Source: JAWWPG01 sp033850885
GTDB lineage: Bacteria; Actinomycetota; Actinomycetes; Propionibacteriales; Nocardioidaceae
DNA length: 64,000 nucleotides
Direction of reading: 5' to 3'
Assembly (NCBI GenBank): GCA_033850885.1
Contig: JAWWPG010000037.1
Location: 158,607-222,606, forward strand
Shown here: positions 25,528 through 33,646 of the stretch, piece by piece
How the letters are laid out: the number at the start of each line of letters is the position of its first letter
Position numbering within the stretch: the first letter of the stretch is position 1
Translations under genes and position numbers: made by a program
Notes under the pieces: generated by a model
Database searches by the model: none
Seen by the model: only the letters and a program-made list of their open reading frames with translations
Told to the model about the DNA's origin: nothing

Positions 25528-26879
25528 CGGACACCCGGGCGGTCGCCGAGTGGCGCACCAGACTCCGCCGAGTCCTGGGACCGGTGACCTCCGGCCTGCA
25601 CCGGCTGGTCCGCATCCGGTCGGTCTCCGCCGACCCGGGCTGCGAGCAGGCGATGCGCGAGTGTGCCGAGGTGGTCGCTCTCCTGTTGCGAGAAGCCGGA
25701 CTCAGCCAGGTCGAGATCCTCGGCGTCGAGGGCGGACTGCCCGCCGTCCTGGGTCATCGGTCCGGGCCGGCAGGGGCGCCGACCGTGCTGCTGTACGCGC
25801 ACTACGACGTACAGCCTGCGGGCGACGCGAAGGACTGGGACTCAGACCCGTTCGAGCCGGTTGAGCGTGCCGGCCGGCTGTACGGGCGGGGGGCGGCCGA
25901 CGACAAGGCTGGCATCGCCTTGCATCTGGCGGCGCTGCGCACCCTCGGGGACGACCTCGGGGTGGGTGTGACCGTGCTGATCGAGGGGGAGGAGGAGATC
26001 GGCTCGCCCACGCTGCCCACCTTCCTGGACCGCCACGGGTCCCGGCTGGCCGCGGACGTGATCGTGCTCGCGGACTCGACGAACTGGCGGGTCGGGGTGC
26101 CCGCGCTCACCACGTCGCTGCGTGGCGGCACGAACGTCACGGTCGAGGTTCGCACCCTGAAGCATGCCGTCCACAACGGCCTTTACGGCGGCCCGGTCCC
26201 GGACGCTCTGACGGCGCTCTCCCGGCTGATCGCCAGCCTCCACGACGAGGAGGGCGACGTCGCCGTGGCCGGCCTGCTGAAAGGCACGGCCGACCCCCTG
26301 GACCTCTCCGAGGAGCAGTTCCGCGCCGATGCGGGGCTGCTGGACGGAGTCAGTCTGCTCGGTACGGGGACGCTCACGTCACGACTGTGGGCCGCCCCGG
26401 CGATCAGCGTGATCGGCATCGACGCCCCCGCCGTCGACGCCGCTGCGATGAACCTGGTCCCGAGTGCGCGCGCAAGGATCACGCTCCGGGTCGCGCCCGG
26501 CAGCGACGCGGTCGCCGCCACGGGCGCGCTGGTGTCCCATCTCGAGTCGAACGCCCCGTGGGGAGCGACCGTCACGGTCACGGCCGGCAAGGCGGTGCAG
26601 CCGTTCGCGGCATCCACGTCCGGGCCGGCGTACCAGGCGGCGCGGGCCGCGTTCACGCAGGCGTGGGGGCTGGCGCCGGTGGAGGTCGGGGTGGGCGGGT
26701 CGATCGACTTCATCTCGAGCTTCGCCGCCGCTTTCCCCGACGCCGAGATCCTCATCACCGGCGTGGAGGATCCGGACACCAGGGCGCATGGGGCCAACGA
26801 GAGCCTCCACCTCGCCGACTTCGAGCGCGCCTGCCTGGCCGAGGTGCTGCTGCTCACCCGGCTTGGCCGCGTTTCCTGA
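25524..26879 (+). CDS. M20-family metallodipeptidase
   Basis: A 451-residue dizinc peptidase of the CNDP/carnosinase-like M20 branch, ATG 25524 within the end of ligase C. Metal ligands appear in LYAHYDVQPAGD (H93), GRGAADDKAG (D126/D127) and IEGEEEIGS (E156-E158). The dimerisation lid (HNGLYGGPVPDAL) and GGSIDFISSFAAAFP match the family, with His in TRAHGANESLH near the end. No signal peptide. As the last gene of the plus-strand operon, it could trim precursors or degrade the dipeptide-like product of the ligases (inference). Confidence 0.85.
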   Translation: MTDTRAVAEWRTRLRRVLGPVTSGLHRLVRIRSVSADPGCEQAMRECAEVVALLLREAGLSQVEILGVEGGLPAVLGHRSGPAGAPTVLLYAHYDVQPAGDAKDWDSDPFEPVERAGRLYGRGAADDKAGIALHLAALRTLGDDLGVGVTVLIEGEEEIGSPTLPTFLDRHGSRLAADVIVLADSTNWRVGVPALTTSLRGGTNVTVEVRTLKHAVHNGLYGGPVPDALTALSRLIASLHDEEGDVAVAGLLKGTADPLDLSEEQFRADAGLLDGVSLLGTGTLTSRLWAAPAISVIGIDAPAVDAAAMNLVPSARARITLRVAPGSDAVAATGALVSHLESNAPWGATVTVTAGKAVQPFAASTSGPAYQAARAAFTQAWGLAPVEVGVGGSIDFISSFAAAFPDAEILITGVEDPDTRAHGANESLHLADFERACLAEVLLLTRLGRVS

Positions 26880-26926
26880 TCTGGCCGGACTGCCCCGGGA
26901 GGAGTACGGCGACCTGTTGGCCGCGC

Positions 26927-27652
26927 TCAGCAGAGCTCGTTGAGGTACTGCGGGAGCATCGCAAGCCAGGTGGGCCACTCGTGGTCCCACTCCGGCCCCC
27001 ACGAGTCCACGCGGTTGGGGACACCCTTTCTGCCGAGGACGTCCGCGGCACGCCACGACTCGCCGACGTTCTCCCAGGCCCCTTCTCCAGAGGCGAGGAT
27101 CGCGAGACGGCTGCGCAGGGTCTCCAGCTGCGATCCGCTCAGGTCAGGGAGGAAGTGGATCGGCGACGAGAAGTAGAGGTCCTCGGTGAACTCACCTTCG
27201 AAGAAGCGGTCGATGCCGTAGGTGCCGCTCATCCCCACGGCCGCACCGAAGGCGTGCGGGTAGCGGCAGAGCACGGCCAGCGCGTTGAACGCTCCGATCG
27301 ACGCTCCGGTCGCCACGATCGGGGGGCGTTCACCGCCGAGGTCGGCGTGGATCGCGGGGACCACCTCGTTGATCACGCAGTCGTGGAACCTGTTGAACAG
27401 CCACATCCGGTATGCCGGTGAGCCGTCCCGTGCGACCATCGCCTGGCCGGCCACGCTGTCGCAGGAGTAGAGCTTGACCCGCCCACTCTCGATGAGGTCA
27501 CCGCACGCGCTCACGAGGTGGTTTCGCTCGATCTCCTCGGAGTCCCCACCTGCGGTGGGGAAGGCCAGGACCGGGGTCCCGTAGTGACCCCAGCGGGCGA
27601 GGCTGATGGGTCGTTGCATCCGGTCGGAGAACCACCGGTCCGTCACCTTCAT
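26927..27652 (-). CDS. second esterase-fold (PF00756-like) hydrolase
   Basis: A 241-residue alpha/beta hydrolase. Nucleophile S118 lies in VATGASIGAFNAL, and the C-terminal WGPEWDHEWPTWLAMLP provides the His. It lacks the N-terminal module of the other esterase and has no signal peptide, so it is cytosolic. It converges on the M20 gene with 47 nt between stops, bracketing the ATP-grasp cluster. Cluster membership is inferred from position and from having the same fold as the first esterase. Confidence 0.8.
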   Translation of the reverse strand: MKVTDRWFSDRMQRPISLARWGHYGTPVLAFPTAGGDSEEIERNHLVSACGDLIESGRVKLYSCDSVAGQAMVARDGSPAYRMWLFNRFHDCVINEVVPAIHADLGGERPPIVATGASIGAFNALAVLCRYPHAFGAAVGMSGTYGIDRFFEGEFTEDLYFSSPIHFLPDLSGSQLETLRSRLAILASGEGAWENVGESWRAADVLGRKGVPNRVDSWGPEWDHEWPTWLAMLPQYLNELC

Positions 27653-27795
27653 GTCTCACTCCTGCGGCGATGTCGAGAACCGGGGGCCCAGCTGACCCGT
27701 ACAGGCTCGTTGCAGATCGCCTGGTCCGCAACCGCAAGGCCGCACCCAGGCAGCTGTGGGGCCGGTACGTCGGCGCGGACGTGCCAGGATGAGCC

Positions 27796-28200
27796 ATGCG
27801 TGGACGCCATGAGAGTGACGACTCGGTCGACCGCTGGTCCAGGTCGGACTGGTGGGGCGTCGTCCTGGACGCGCCAGACGCCCCGGCGCTGGCGCACTTC
27901 TACCGCGACCTCCTCGGCTGGCAGATCGCCAAGGAGTCCGCGACCGACTGCAACCTAGCTCCGTCGAGCGGTGTCGCGTACCTCGCGATCCAGACCGCAC
28001 CCGACTACGTGCGCCCGAGCTGGCCGAACGCCGAGGGCAGGCAGCAGATGATGATGCATCTCGACTTCGAGGTCAGTGACCTCGACGCCGCCGTCGAGCA
28101 CGCCCTCGCGCTGGGCGCGGAGCAGACGGAGTACCAGCCGCAGGATGATGTCCGCGTGATGCTGGATCCAGCAGGACACCCGTTCTGCCTGTACACCTAG
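27796..28200 (+). CDS. VOC-family (glyoxalase-like) protein
   Basis: A 134-residue single VOC module: WWGVVLDAPDAPALAHFYRDL starts the first beta-alpha-beta-beta-beta unit, MMMHLDFEVSDLDAAVEHAL the second, and MLDPAGHPFCLYT is the typical end with the metal-position residue. Such proteins dimerise to form a glyoxalase/dioxygenase-like cup. The reaction is not predictable. An isolated gene without close operon partners. Confidence 0.8.
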   Translation: MRGRHESDDSVDRWSRSDWWGVVLDAPDAPALAHFYRDLLGWQIAKESATDCNLAPSSGVAYLAIQTAPDYVRPSWPNAEGRQQMMMHLDFEVSDLDAAVEHALALGAEQTEYQPQDDVRVMLDPAGHPFCLYT

Positions 28201-28304
28201 GCGAGCGATCCGGCAGGCGGCGAGATCCCAGGCGGCGTGAGACCCTCGACGAACTAGCCCCATGTCGTCCTGACCCCCAAGTCGTCCTGACCCTCAACCA
28301 CGGG

Positions 28305-28367
28305 AGTGGTAAGGAACGCACTGGCGGGCTCCGTAGGGCAGGCCCAACCCGAGCGGTCCTTACCACT
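28305..28367. repeat. 11-bp inverted repeat with preceding direct repeats
   Basis: AGTGGTAAGGA (28305-28315) and TCCTTACCACT (28357-28367) are exact reverse complements around a 41-nt loop. Just before it GTCGTCCTGACCC occurs twice (28264-28276, 28281-28293). It lies in the VOC-SURF1 spacer. It could be a terminator-like structure or a short intergenic repeat. Confidence 0.65.
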
Positions 28368-28461
28368 TTCGGCCGTGTTTGCAGGATGCCTGGCAGACTT
28401 GCGGGATGGGGTCCCGGCCTGCGGTGGCGACAAGCCACCGTCGTACGACCTGGGGAGTCTC

Positions 28462-29211
28462 GTGCACCGGTTCGTGAACCCCCGGGCTCTCGGGCTCGCG
28501 CTCCTCGGCCTCGTGCTGATGGGGGTGATGGGGTGGCTCGGCCGCTGGCAGTTCAGCGTGTACGACGACCACCAGCACGCCCAGGCGCTGGCGGCGCTGC
28601 GCCAACCCCCGGTCCCTCTCGGTCGACTGCTCGGCCGCGACGCCGCATTCCCCGCCGACGGGGTGAGTCGGCCGGTCACCGTCAGCGGGACCTACCTCGC
28701 CGGCGAGCAGCTCTACGTGCGCCATCTGGCCGGCGCGTCGCACCGCTATGCCGTGGTGACCCCTCTGGTCACGGTGAACGGCTCGGCCGTGCTGGTCGTG
28801 CGTGGGTCGCGGGACACGGTGGGCGCCGTGCCCCCGCGCGGGCAGGTGACCGTCCGGGGGATCCTCGAGCCGTCCGGCGTCGGTGGGCCGCCGAACTCGC
28901 AACGGGTGGCGAACGGGCTGTCCGTCTCCAGTCTGGTCGGCGCCGTCACTCCGGATCTCTACTCCGGCTACGTCGTACAGCAGGTCAGCACTCCCCGGCA
29001 GGCGCCGACGCTCGCCCCAGTGGTCCCCCCGCTGCCCGACCCCTCACGCTGGGCGGGGCTCCGCAACTTGCTCTATGCCTGCCAGTGGTGGGTCTTCGCG
29101 GGTTTCGTCGCCTTCATGTGGTGGCGGATGACGGGTGACCTGGAGGCTCAGGAGCACCGTCGAGTGCCCGCTACCGACGCCGGCTCCGACTCGATGTCCT
29201 CGCTGGGGTAG
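28462..29211 (+). CDS. SURF1-family cytochrome oxidase assembly protein
   Basis: A 249-residue membrane protein with one helix near each end (ALGLALLGLVLMGVMGWLGR and LLYACQWWVFAGFVAFMWWR) and an outer-face beta domain between, the SURF1 topology. The conserved WLGRWQ near the N-terminus, VSGTYL and VVRGS are present. It assists haem-copper oxidase assembly. GTG 28462 with GGGGAG five bases upstream is preferred over a longer open frame. Confidence 0.88.
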   Translation: MHRFVNPRALGLALLGLVLMGVMGWLGRWQFSVYDDHQHAQALAALRQPPVPLGRLLGRDAAFPADGVSRPVTVSGTYLAGEQLYVRHLAGASHRYAVVTPLVTVNGSAVLVVRGSRDTVGAVPPRGQVTVRGILEPSGVGGPPNSQRVANGLSVSSLVGAVTPDLYSGYVVQQVSTPRQAPTLAPVVPPLPDPSRWAGLRNLLYACQWWVFAGFVAFMWWRMTGDLEAQEHRRVPATDAGSDSMSSLG

Positions 29212-29222
29212 CGTCGAGAGTT

Positions 29223-29579
29223 GTGAGTGGAGCCCTGCTGCGCTACCGCGTGATGGCGAACATCATCGGTGTCTTCTTGATCGTGTTGATCTGCATCGGG
29301 GTCCCCCTCAAGCACCTCTTGACGGCCGGCTCCCCGCTGCAGACCTTTGGTGCCGACCTCACCGAGGTCGTCGGAATCATGCACGGCTTCCTCTACATGA
29401 TCTTCCTCGTGCTGGCCGCCGACCTCTCCCGCCGGGCCCGGTTCCCGTTGTGGTTCGCCGCGATCACGCTGCTGCTCGGCACGATCCCGTTCCTCAGCTT
29501 CGTCGGTGAGCACAACGCCACCAAGCGGGTCCGGGCCGAACATCCGGAGCTCGTCGCCGCTGCTGCCTCCCCCTCTTGA
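29223..29579 (+). CDS. DUF3817 membrane protein
   Basis: A 118-residue protein with three hydrophobic segments. The DUF3817 features are MANIIGVFLIVLICIGVPLK, EVVGIMHGFLYMIFLVLAAD and FVGEHNATKRVR near the end. Function unknown. GTG start 12 bases after surf1, so probably cotranscribed with it. Members of this family often accompany respiratory assembly genes. Confidence 0.85.
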   Translation: MSGALLRYRVMANIIGVFLIVLICIGVPLKHLLTAGSPLQTFGADLTEVVGIMHGFLYMIFLVLAADLSRRARFPLWFAAITLLLGTIPFLSFVGEHNATKRVRAEHPELVAAAASPS

Positions 29580-29631
29580 CGGTCTGGCTGCGAGACAACG
29601 AATCAACGAAACCGAGACAAGGAGCCACTCC

Positions 29632-30045
29632 ATGCCCAAGCCGCCTCTCTCCGACCAGGCCCAGGCCCTGCTCGTGCAGCCCAACCCCGCCGTCATCGCC
29701 GTCGTACGTCCGGACGGCCAGCCGGTCTCGGTGGCCACCTGGTATCTCGTCGAGGAGGACGGGAGAGTGCTCGTCAACATGGACGGCGGCCGCAAGCGCA
29801 ACGAGTACATGCGGAACGAGGCCCGAGTGTCCCTCACGGCGCTGAAGGAAGACGAGTGGTACACCCATGTGACTGTCCAGGGTCACATCACGCAGTGGCG
29901 CGAGGACACAGACCTGAGCGACATCGACAGGCTCTCGAAGCACTACGGCGGAGACCCTTACCACAACCGGTCTCGGCCGAGGGTGAGTGCGCTGATCGAG
30001 ATCGACTTCTGGCACGGCTGGGGTACCGTCGCGTCATCCTCCTGA
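29632..30045 (+). CDS. PPOX-class F420-dependent protein
   Basis: A 137-residue split-beta-barrel protein of the flavin/F420-binding pyridoxamine-oxidase-like class: NPAVIAVVRPDGQPVSVATW, then VLVNMDGGRKRNEYMRNEAR. The K-R/R-N cofactor-phosphate segment is typical of F420-dependent members. ATG 29632 follows AAGGAG. The substrate is unknown. Together with the LLM oxidoreductase at 42380 it suggests that the host makes F420. Confidence 0.82.
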   Translation: MPKPPLSDQAQALLVQPNPAVIAVVRPDGQPVSVATWYLVEEDGRVLVNMDGGRKRNEYMRNEARVSLTALKEDEWYTHVTVQGHITQWREDTDLSDIDRLSKHYGGDPYHNRSRPRVSALIEIDFWHGWGTVASSS

Positions 30046-30065
30046 CGCCCGGACCCACACCCGGG

Positions 30066-30758
30066 CTACGGAGAATCGGGTCGGAGAGTCGGCGACAGGG
30101 TCGCCCGCGTGAGCTGGAACCGCGCCTCGATGTTCCCCACGACCTCCTGCCGCTGCGGCTCGAGGTCGAACCTTCGCTCGTCGCCCTGGCCCTCCCAGCT
30201 GGATGACGCGGCGAACCGGGCCGATGCCGCCAGTGGCCGGTCGTACCGCGTGGACATGCCCTGGTCGGCGATCTCGACCAGAGTGGCGATCTCCGCGCCG
30301 AACGCCCCGGCATAGTCGCGGGCGCGCACCAGGGCGTCCTCCGCGGCGGCGAGGCGGGCCATCCGGTACACCTCGCTGTCGGGTCGCAACCGCCACCAAG
30401 GCCCGTCGATCGAGACCATCTCGATCGCGGCCAGGGCCACGATGAGATCCGAGAGCAGGGCGAAGTCGTGCATGGTGAGGTGGGTCGTGGCCCGCCCCAC
30501 ATAGCGCCGTACCGACTCCCCCTTCTTCTTGTTCTCGAACTCGGGATAGACCTGGAGTCGGGAGGTCTCCGACCGTTCGATCCCCGACTTGAACCGAGCG
30601 ACGACATCGGTGACCGCCCGGGCCCGCTTGCTCAGCAGGTCGACCGTCGTATCTCGGTCGATATCCTGTGACTCGACGGAGATGGTCAGCACCGCAAGCT
30701 CAGGGTCGACTTCGATGGTGGCTTCGCCTCGCACGGAGACCACGGGCTGGTCACTCAT
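30066..30758 (-). CDS. SIMPL-domain protein
   Basis: A 230-residue protein of the SIMPL/DUF541 group: VSVRGEATIEVDPELAVLTI, then DLLSKRARAVTDVVARFKSG and the LQVYPEFENKKKG segment. No signal peptide is evident, unlike many gram-negative members, so it is probably cytoplasmic. ATG 30758 is preferred to the in-frame GTG at 30767, though neither has a strong ribosome site. It is tail-adjacent to the repeat protein upstream on the same strand. Function unknown. Confidence 0.78.
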   Translation of the reverse strand: MSDQPVVSVRGEATIEVDPELAVLTISVESQDIDRDTTVDLLSKRARAVTDVVARFKSGIERSETSRLQVYPEFENKKKGESVRRYVGRATTHLTMHDFALLSDLIVALAAIEMVSIDGPWWRLRPDSEVYRMARLAAAEDALVRARDYAGAFGAEIATLVEIADQGMSTRYDRPLAASARFAASSSWEGQGDERRFDLEPQRQEVVGNIEARFQLTRATLSPTLRPDSP

Positions 30759-30777
30759 GCTGGTCACTCACGCTGGT

Positions 30778-31530
30778 TCACTCAGGCGGGGTCGACGAGT
30801 CGATCCGCTCCTTTTCGAGTGGGTGGTCCGGGGTGGTCGGCTGGGGTGACTCCACGGTCTCCTCGGAGGCGAGCGGCGCAGTCGGAGCCGACGGGGCATG
30901 CTCACCGGACTGCTCGTGCCGGGGCGCCGATCCGGGAACCTGACCGGCGGAGCTCGCCGACGCCGACGTAGTGCCGGCGTCCGTCCACGAGTCCTGCGTC
31001 CCGAAGAGCTTCTTGTAGGCAAAGAATCCGGCCCCGCCGATCCCGAGCAGCAGGAGCAGCTTCCGGAGCTTGTGGCGCTTCTTCGGCTCCTCGGCGAGCC
31101 CGAGCCGGACGGCCGCCTTCCGGCCCTGTCGCTTTCCACTGGAGACGGCCTGCTGGGCGACGGGGACGAGCTTGTGACGAGCGTCCTCGAGTGCCGGGCC
31201 GATCCGGTCACGGGTCTCCTCGAGCGCCGGCGTCAGCCGCCCCCGGGCGTCGTCGAGCGCCGGGACGACGCGTGACCGGGCATCGTCGAGCGCGGGTGCG
31301 ATGCGCCCGCGAACCTCGCCAATGACCGGACTGAACCGCGCCCGGGCGTCGTCCATCGCCGGTGCGAGCCTGCTGCGGGCATCCTCGTACGCCGGCGCGA
31401 GCCTGCTGCGGGTGCCGTCGACGGCAGTTCCTAACGAGTCCCGGGCGGATCCGGCCACAGGGCCGACGCGGTCCTTCACGTCAGTCCCGGCAGACCCGAA
31501 CCGCCGTCTGGTCTTGGACATTCCCACCAT
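30778..31530 (-). CDS. 11-residue-repeat membrane protein at the CwsA/DUF5324 position
   Basis: A 250-residue protein. ATG 31530 has AGGAGG six bases upstream. Residues 23-132 are ten uninterrupted 11-residue units with pattern small-Pro-x-hydrophobic-x-D/E-x-Arg-x-Arg-hydrophobic (APAYEDARSRL, APAMDDARARF, SPVIGEVRGRI and others). They predict a long, regularly kinked amphipathic helical rod. A basic stretch (KKRHKLRK) precedes one membrane helix at 156-173, followed by a Ser/Pro-rich tail. It is divergent from ppiA and near crgA, where mycobacteria carry cwsA and Streptomyces a DUF5324 gene. A role in wall synthesis or polarity with CrgA is inference from position. Confidence 0.72.
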   Translation of the reverse strand: MVGMSKTRRRFGSAGTDVKDRVGPVAGSARDSLGTAVDGTRSRLAPAYEDARSRLAPAMDDARARFSPVIGEVRGRIAPALDDARSRVVPALDDARGRLTPALEETRDRIGPALEDARHKLVPVAQQAVSSGKRQGRKAAVRLGLAEEPKKRHKLRKLLLLLGIGGAGFFAYKKLFGTQDSWTDAGTTSASASSAGQVPGSAPRHEQSGEHAPSAPTAPLASEETVESPQPTTPDHPLEKERIDSSTPPE

Positions 31531-31744
31531 TTTCGTCCTCCTGAGGCTCGTCAGCCGGCCTCTCAGGCCAGGTCGTCTGCGCTGTAGAGTACCCGGCCGC
31601 GGCCCGATCATTCCTGCCCGGTCGATGCGTGGGCTGACCACCGCCAACCGGGTTGAGTGGCGTGCAAGGATAGGCTCACGTCCCGACCGGGCGGCGATCC
31701 AGCCCGGGTACGACGTACCAACCCCCCGACGAAAAGGTGAACCG

Positions 31745-32269
31745 GTGGCCGAAGACCTCCATGCCACGCTCCAGACGAACCACGGTGACGTGGTGATCAA
31801 GCTCTTCCCCGACCAAGCTCCCAAGACCGTCCAGAACTTCGTGGAGCTGGCGGAGGGGAAGAAGGAGTGGACCGACCCGACCTCCGGTGCCAAGACGAAG
31901 CAGCCGTTCTACGACGGGCTCACCTTCCACCGGGTGATCCCCGGCTTCATGATCCAGGGCGGCTGCCCGCGCGGCGACGGGCGAGGCGGACCGGGCTACT
32001 CCTTCAAGGACGAGTTCCACCCCGACCTGACGTTCAACCGTCCCTACCTGCTGGCGATGGCGAACTCCGGGCCCAACACCAACGGCTCGCAGTTCTTCAT
32101 CACGGTCGGGCCGACACCTCACCTCAACAACAAGCACACGATCTTCGGCGAGGTCGCCGACCAGCAGAGCCGGGACGTTGTCGACGCGATCGCCAAGGCC
32201 CGCACCAGCCGCGGTGACCGGCCGGTGGATCCGGTTGTGATCTCCGGCGTCGAGGTCGAGCGGCGCTGA
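31745..32269 (+). CDS. ppiA: cyclophilin-type peptidyl-prolyl isomerase
   Basis: A 174-residue cyclophilin without a signal peptide. GTG 31745 follows AAAAGGTGA. Active-site features: FHRVIPGFMIQGG (catalytic Arg, Phe and Gln), MANSGPNTNGSQFFIT and NNKHTIFGEV. It catalyses cis-trans isomerisation of X-Pro bonds in the cytoplasm. Gene order with rhomboid and crgA matches the conserved actinobacterial block. Confidence 0.93.
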   Translation: MAEDLHATLQTNHGDVVIKLFPDQAPKTVQNFVELAEGKKEWTDPTSGAKTKQPFYDGLTFHRVIPGFMIQGGCPRGDGRGGPGYSFKDEFHPDLTFNRPYLLAMANSGPNTNGSQFFITVGPTPHLNNKHTIFGEVADQQSRDVVDAIAKARTSRGDRPVDPVVISGVEVERR

Positions 32270-32285
32270 ACCTGCAGGGCATGAC

Positions 32286-33164
32286 ATGAGCACCTCGTCG
32301 CAGCCGCCGGGCACGGGCACGACGCCCCACTGCTACCGCCACGGCGACCGCGAGACCTACGTGTCCTGCCAGCGATGCGGGCGACCGATCTGCCCTGACT
32401 GTATGAACACCGCGTCCGTCGGGTTCCAGTGTCCCGAGTGCGTGCGCCAGGGACACTCCCAGGCCCGGACGGTGCGAACGTCCTTCGGCGGCCGAGTCGG
32501 CTCCCAGCAACCCGTGGTGACGATCGCGCTGATCGCCGTCAACGTCGCGGTCTTCCTGCTCGTCAACGCGACCAACGGGATCAACGGAGACATCGGCAGG
32601 AAGCTCATCGAGCTGCCGTCCAGTGCCCAGTACTCCAGCGCGTACGAGGGAGTCGCGCAGGGCGCTTACTGGCAGCTCATCACGGCGACGTTCACCCACG
32701 TCGAGATCCTGCACATCGGCTTCAACATGTTCGCGCTGTGGATCTTCGGGCCGTTCCTCGAGCACGAGCTGGGCCGGTGGCGGTTCCTAGCGCTCTACCT
32801 GGTGACCGGCCTGGTGGGGTCGGTGGCGATCTACCTGGTCGCGAACCCGTCCGGCGCCGCGCTCGGCGCGTCAGGTTCCATCTTCGGACTCTTCGGCGCG
32901 GCCTTCGTCGTACTCCTCAGGCAGCATCGGGACGTGACGCAGCTCGTCGTCCTGCTGGTGATCAACCTGTTCATCTCGTTCGCGGTGCCGAACATCGCCT
33001 GGCAGGCCCACATCGGCGGGCTCCTGTCCGGCCTCGCGATTGGCGCCGCCTACGCGTACGCGCCGAGACAGCGACGCACCCTCATCCATCTCGGTGTGCT
33101 GTCGCTGTTCGTGGTGGTCTGCGTGGTGGCGGTGGCCCTGCGGACGGCGGCCCTCACCGCCTGA
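32286..33164 (+). CDS. rhomboid intramembrane serine protease
   Basis: A 292-residue membrane protease with an N-terminal zinc-ribbon/B-box-like module (CYRHGDRETYVSCQRCGRPI and CPDC, FQCPEC) and six membrane helices. The catalytic dyad is S196 in GASGSIFG and H242 in AHIGGLLSG. HIGFNMFALWIFG is the conserved oxyanion-side helix. It follows ppiA by 16 nt, so they share a transcript. The substrate is unknown. Confidence 0.92.
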   Translation: MSTSSQPPGTGTTPHCYRHGDRETYVSCQRCGRPICPDCMNTASVGFQCPECVRQGHSQARTVRTSFGGRVGSQQPVVTIALIAVNVAVFLLVNATNGINGDIGRKLIELPSSAQYSSAYEGVAQGAYWQLITATFTHVEILHIGFNMFALWIFGPFLEHELGRWRFLALYLVTGLVGSVAIYLVANPSGAALGASGSIFGLFGAAFVVLLRQHRDVTQLVVLLVINLFISFAVPNIAWQAHIGGLLSGLAIGAAYAYAPRQRRTLIHLGVLSLFVVVCVVAVALRTAALTA

Positions 33165-33181
33165 CCGGGCCGCCTCCCCGT

Positions 33182-33213
33182 TTGTCCACACTGGGGATAA
33201 CTGCTGTGGAGAA
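33182..33213. promoter_or_regulatory. pair of DnaA-box-like sequences in inverted orientation
   Basis: TTGTCCACA (33182-33190) is a textbook high-GC DnaA box. TGTGGAGAA (33205-33213) is the reverse complement of TTCTCCACA, one mismatch from a box. GGGATAA lies between them. They sit in the 116-nt space between the convergent rhomboid and crgA genes. They may titrate or bind DnaA. They do not form a full origin. Confidence 0.45.
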
Positions 33214-33280
33214 CTACATCCGTGTAAGTAGGGAACGGCCCGGCCCGCGTCTGTGTGCGGGACCGCCGGGGGAGGCGGCG

Positions 33281-33532
33281 CTACTCCCACCGGGTGGACA
33301 GCACGAATCCCGCGGCAATGAACACCATGCCGATGGCCAGGTTCCAGTTGCCGAGCTGGCTCATGTAGGTCAGGTTCGGATCGATGTAGTAGACGACGAT
33401 CCAAGCGAGGCCGAAGAGCCAGCAGAACACCATGGTCGGCGCCACCCAGCGCCGGGCGGCGATCCGGGCGGCCTTCTTCGAGCCGGTGGGCGGGACGAAG
33501 TCAGGTTTCTTGCGTTGGCGTGATTCCGGCAC
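33281..33532 (-). CDS. crgA: cell division protein CrgA
   Basis: An 83-residue two-helix membrane protein. GTG 33532 has AGGAG six bases upstream. The basic N-terminus (PESRQRKKPDFVPPTGSKK) and helices RWVAPTMVFCWLFGLAWIVV and LGNWNLAIGMVFIAAGFVLS match CrgA, which binds FtsZ, FtsQ and penicillin-binding proteins at the septum. It is convergent with rhomboid and divergent from the DUF881 gene. Confidence 0.92.
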   Translation of the reverse strand: MPESRQRKKPDFVPPTGSKKAARIAARRWVAPTMVFCWLFGLAWIVVYYIDPNLTYMSQLGNWNLAIGMVFIAAGFVLSTRWE

Positions 33533-33646
33533 GGCGACTCCTGTCCTGATGCTGCGATCGCCCCAGCCTATCCGCCTCGCCGTACAGTGGCACCATCGCC
33601 AAACCTCCCACGGCGGTGGGCGGCACGACGGAAGGCAAGCGGGCAG

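Noticed and set aside
19658..27652. Siderophore cluster (because of enterochelin-esterase-like folds)
   Set aside because: No NRPS, catecholate synthesis, iron-box or siderophore transporter genes. The esterase fold alone is not specific.
33182..33213. Second replication origin
   Set aside because: Only two boxes, no AT-rich unwinding region and no adjacent dnaA/dnaN. The gene order at the left edge places the normal origin outside the window.
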